Shown here piece by piece: positions 62,071-64,000 of a stretch of 64,000 nt of DNA (positions within the stretch are counted from its first letter, which is position 1; each line of letters begins with the position of its first letter). Under the pieces are notes generated by a model that was not told the origin of the DNA, ran no database searches, and saw only the letters and a list, made by a program, of their open reading frames with translations. The translations under genes were made by a program, and so were the position numbers. This stretch comes from Wuchereria bancrofti. Lineage: Eukaryota > Nematoda > Chromadorea > Rhabditida > Onchocercidae. The stretch covers positions 3,416,402 to 3,480,401 of the forward strand of contig SSBO01000007.1 of the NCBI GenBank assembly GCA_005281725.1, in the 5' to 3' direction.

Positions 62071-62768
62071 ATGAGCTTTCGGGAAAACCCTCATTTTCAA
62101 GAAGCGGAAGAGCATATGTTGGAGCCAGTGATAAGGCTACCACTTGTTGATGCACTTCGGAGACTTTCATCAAAACAAGGTATTTGTTTTTTTAAGTGTG
62201 ACGTACCAGCTTGATTATCTGACTTATAGAAAATATCATTTTGCTGGTGATCAAGAATAGAGTTCTTTTAAATTAATCAATGCTGTCCAAAACTGGCTTG
62301 CCTTACAGACACACACTGTGGGTTTTTTGAATCGCAATATTTCCACTGCTTGGAAGCCTTTGGACAAAAGCTTGGTCGAAAATACTGTGATTTGGAGCGT
62401 CGGGACTTCAATGAATGCATTACAAATTACAAACAAGTTTTTTTTTATTTCTGACAGTCTTGTAGGTCGATTTTGAAAATCCGACTTAAGATTTGAAGTG
62501 TTTGAAAAATTTTTTCGTCTATAATGTCTTGTTCGTCAGTTTTAAGTTTGTCGTAAAACAGTATATTTATGTTGAATTTAAATTCGGTTTGCAAAAATAC
62601 TGTCATTATTTTTTCCTTCATTTTGAGAAAAAACGTGCTGAATGGATCAGATTGCAATACAGACTGCATTGGGATACTAAAAAACATGGACCACTGCCAG
62701 AAGGCGCAAAACTTGGTGAATGTCTTCCGGATTATTTCTCGCATAATCCTCCAGATGCTATTCAGTAA
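62071..62768 (+). CDS. NDUFS5: NADH dehydrogenase (ubiquinone) iron-sulfur protein 5 (complex I 15 kDa, twin CX9C), 3 exons
   Basis: Accessory subunit on the intermembrane-space side of mitochondrial complex I, imported by the Mia40 disulfide relay. Exons 62071-62179, 62309-62436 and 62628-62768 total 378 nt, 125 residues (human 106). Exon 2 encodes the CHCH fold: first CX9C in CGFFESQYFHC, second in CDLERRDFNEC, with the loop FGQKLGRKY between. The C-terminal exon is basic and Pro-containing (RAEWIRLQYRLHWDTKKHG, then PLPEG), like the human tail. The N-terminal 36 residues are not close to human. ATG 62,071 is the first in frame, 12 bases after a TTTTCAG acceptor. The NDUFS5 assignment rests on CX9C spacing plus tail; other CHCH proteins are possible but less likely. 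Confidence 0.75.
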
Positions 62769-63401
62769 TAAGATTTTGTTTGTCATGTGAGGATTATTGA
62801 TTTTTTTTAAAGAAATGTGATTGGTTCAACTGTGTTTCATATAGTATCATTAGCTTTTAGGTATATTAGGCATTTATTTAGTTCTTAATGTATGTAATTT
62901 AAATTCTCGATAGAAATAAAATTGTTTGTTTCTCTGTACAAATTTTTAGAAATTTTTTTCACACCATTTGATATGCTTCATTTTTATCAATCTCAGAGAT
63001 ATTTTGCCCATTCTGTAAATACCATGTACGGCTCTAAATTGCCTTCCATTTAAAACTGTTCCCTTCCTTTGCTTTCCGCCACTAGTTATATATTATAATA
63101 AATAAAACATATATGAGTATGACTTCGTATCACATCAGATATTGGTTTCATTCAAACCTCATTTTTATCCAGCTCTGTCAAAACATTGAGAATTTCTCGG
63201 TGGCGGAAATTGTCAAAAGTTCTTGTATTTATGAGAATTGTGTTACTATATATATAGAGTTCTATTTATGTGCTAGTTTTTTAATATTTTGGAGATAGGT
63301 AATGGGCAAGATGAAAAGTATATACTCAGAATCTATTCGAGCAATCTATGGAAGGTTTTTGTTTATCTTAAGGACTGTGTTTCGAAATTTTTTCTACAGA
63401 A
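62769..63401. other. NDUFS5 3' UTR and intergenic
   Basis: AAATAAAATTG near 62,913 can serve as the NDUFS5 poly(A) signal. No coding block is supported in the rest. Confidence 0.45.
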
Positions 63402-63770
63402 ATGACATCTGGGGAAATGTATGGTTTGGAATGGTGCAGGCATAGACGAATACCGACTATTCATATGGCCAAAATGGTTCAAAGACGTGAACTTGGTAGC
63501 CGGAAACCAGGTAACTAAGCTTCATAGATGTTGCTATGTGTAATTTTACTGTACTGGTTAGTATTTGGAGTGCTGCAGTCTTTTAAGACTAACTGCAAAG
63601 CGACCATACTTCAGATGGTTCATACGATTATGTAAGTTTCATTTCTCATTTCTTCAGGAACGCATTTCTTTTATGGCGCGCGGCAATTTTATCAATGTTT
63701 TCATCCAAGTTGTAGTGTATCAGGAGTTGATAAGAAGAATTTAATCATTAGAAGGTTCTGTTTTTGCTAA
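63402..63770 (+). CDS. Small unrecognised two-exon gene
   Basis: Exons 63402-63510 and 63658-63770 join in phase (CCA G / GA ACG) to give 73 residues. The first exon reads MTSGEMYGLEWCRHRR and MAKMVQRRELGSRKPG; the second FFYGARQFYQCFHPSC and ends FCFC. Composition is basic with six Cys. The splice sites are good (CAG/GTAACT; TTCTTCAG). Poly(A)-like AATAAA signals at 63,914 and 63,970 follow. No homology recognised. Reading the second exon in another frame is possible, and a donor (AAG/GTTCTG) near its end could continue the gene past the window. Confidence 0.35.
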
Positions 63771-64000
63771 ATTTCTTGAATGAAATGGTAAGGAGTTGTA
63801 GTTGTAATCCATTTGTACTTTGTTGCAATGAGCTTGTAATTTATTGTAATGAACCAGTTGTTTTAATTGGAAGACTATTGTAAATACCAGGATCCTTCTA
63901 GGGGAAAAAAAAGAATAAAGCCCTCAAATTTTATTTCACATCTATAATGCACAAATTGGTCTCATAAAAATAAAGACGTTGGATTTTTTAAGCTTGAAAA

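Noticed and set aside
1..64000. tRNA, rRNA, spliced-leader RNA, CRISPR, phage or bacterial operon
   Set aside because: No cloverleaf with B-box GGTTCRANYCC, no SL1-like sequence, no regularly spaced short direct repeats with unique spacers, and no bacterial-type gene runs were seen by eye. A covariance-model scan would be needed to exclude short RNA genes.

Overview
The window is AT-rich eukaryotic nuclear DNA with short, intron-dense genes whose acceptors are mostly TTTTCAG or TTTTAG. Gene content (an astacin of the nematode NAS type, an RMD-family protein, compact NCBP1, TIMM23 and NDUFS5 orthologues) points to a nematode. The base composition and intron style suggest a spirurid or filarial worm, but the species cannot be named from sequence alone. 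All gene models below were spliced by hand from reading frames and GT/AG sites. Where exon lengths sum to whole codons, that is stated as a check.

Left part (1-27,860, all + strand): GTF3C1 (TFIIIC B-box-binding subunit, 5' end probably outside the window) runs to 12,701, with a decayed copy of some of its own 3' sequence in its last introns. It is followed by an unrecognised four-exon gene (13,024-15,909), a regulator-of-microtubule-dynamics (RMD/RMDN) gene (16,981-19,036) and a complete 21-exon NCBP1, the nuclear cap-binding 80 kDa subunit (19,842-26,075).

Middle (27,861-39,379): a large, unrecognised + strand gene that I can splice into 1,582 codons. It carries two related Cys modules (CPHDD...CNxC) and a 3-kb exon encoding a degenerate repeat of about 55 residues built on S-R-[FLI]-x-R-[FY]. 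This is the best candidate for something undescribed. A - strand gene with START (StAR-related lipid transfer) similarity converges on it.

Right part (40,867-64,000): a 20-exon secreted astacin metalloprotease with signal peptide, about 300-residue prodomain, furin-like site, catalytic, EGF and CUB parts. Next come a divergent pair separated by 69 bp (a 115-codon - strand ORF and an RPRD/CID-domain transcription factor), then TIMM23, a small single-pass membrane protein, NDUFS5 (complex I twin-CX9C subunit) and a small unrecognised two-exon gene at the end.

Functional themes are RNA polymerase III and II transcription and mRNA handling (GTF3C1, NCBP1, RPRD) and mitochondria (TIMM23, NDUFS5). 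There is no sign of a bacterial operon, CRISPR array, phage, tRNA or rRNA gene.
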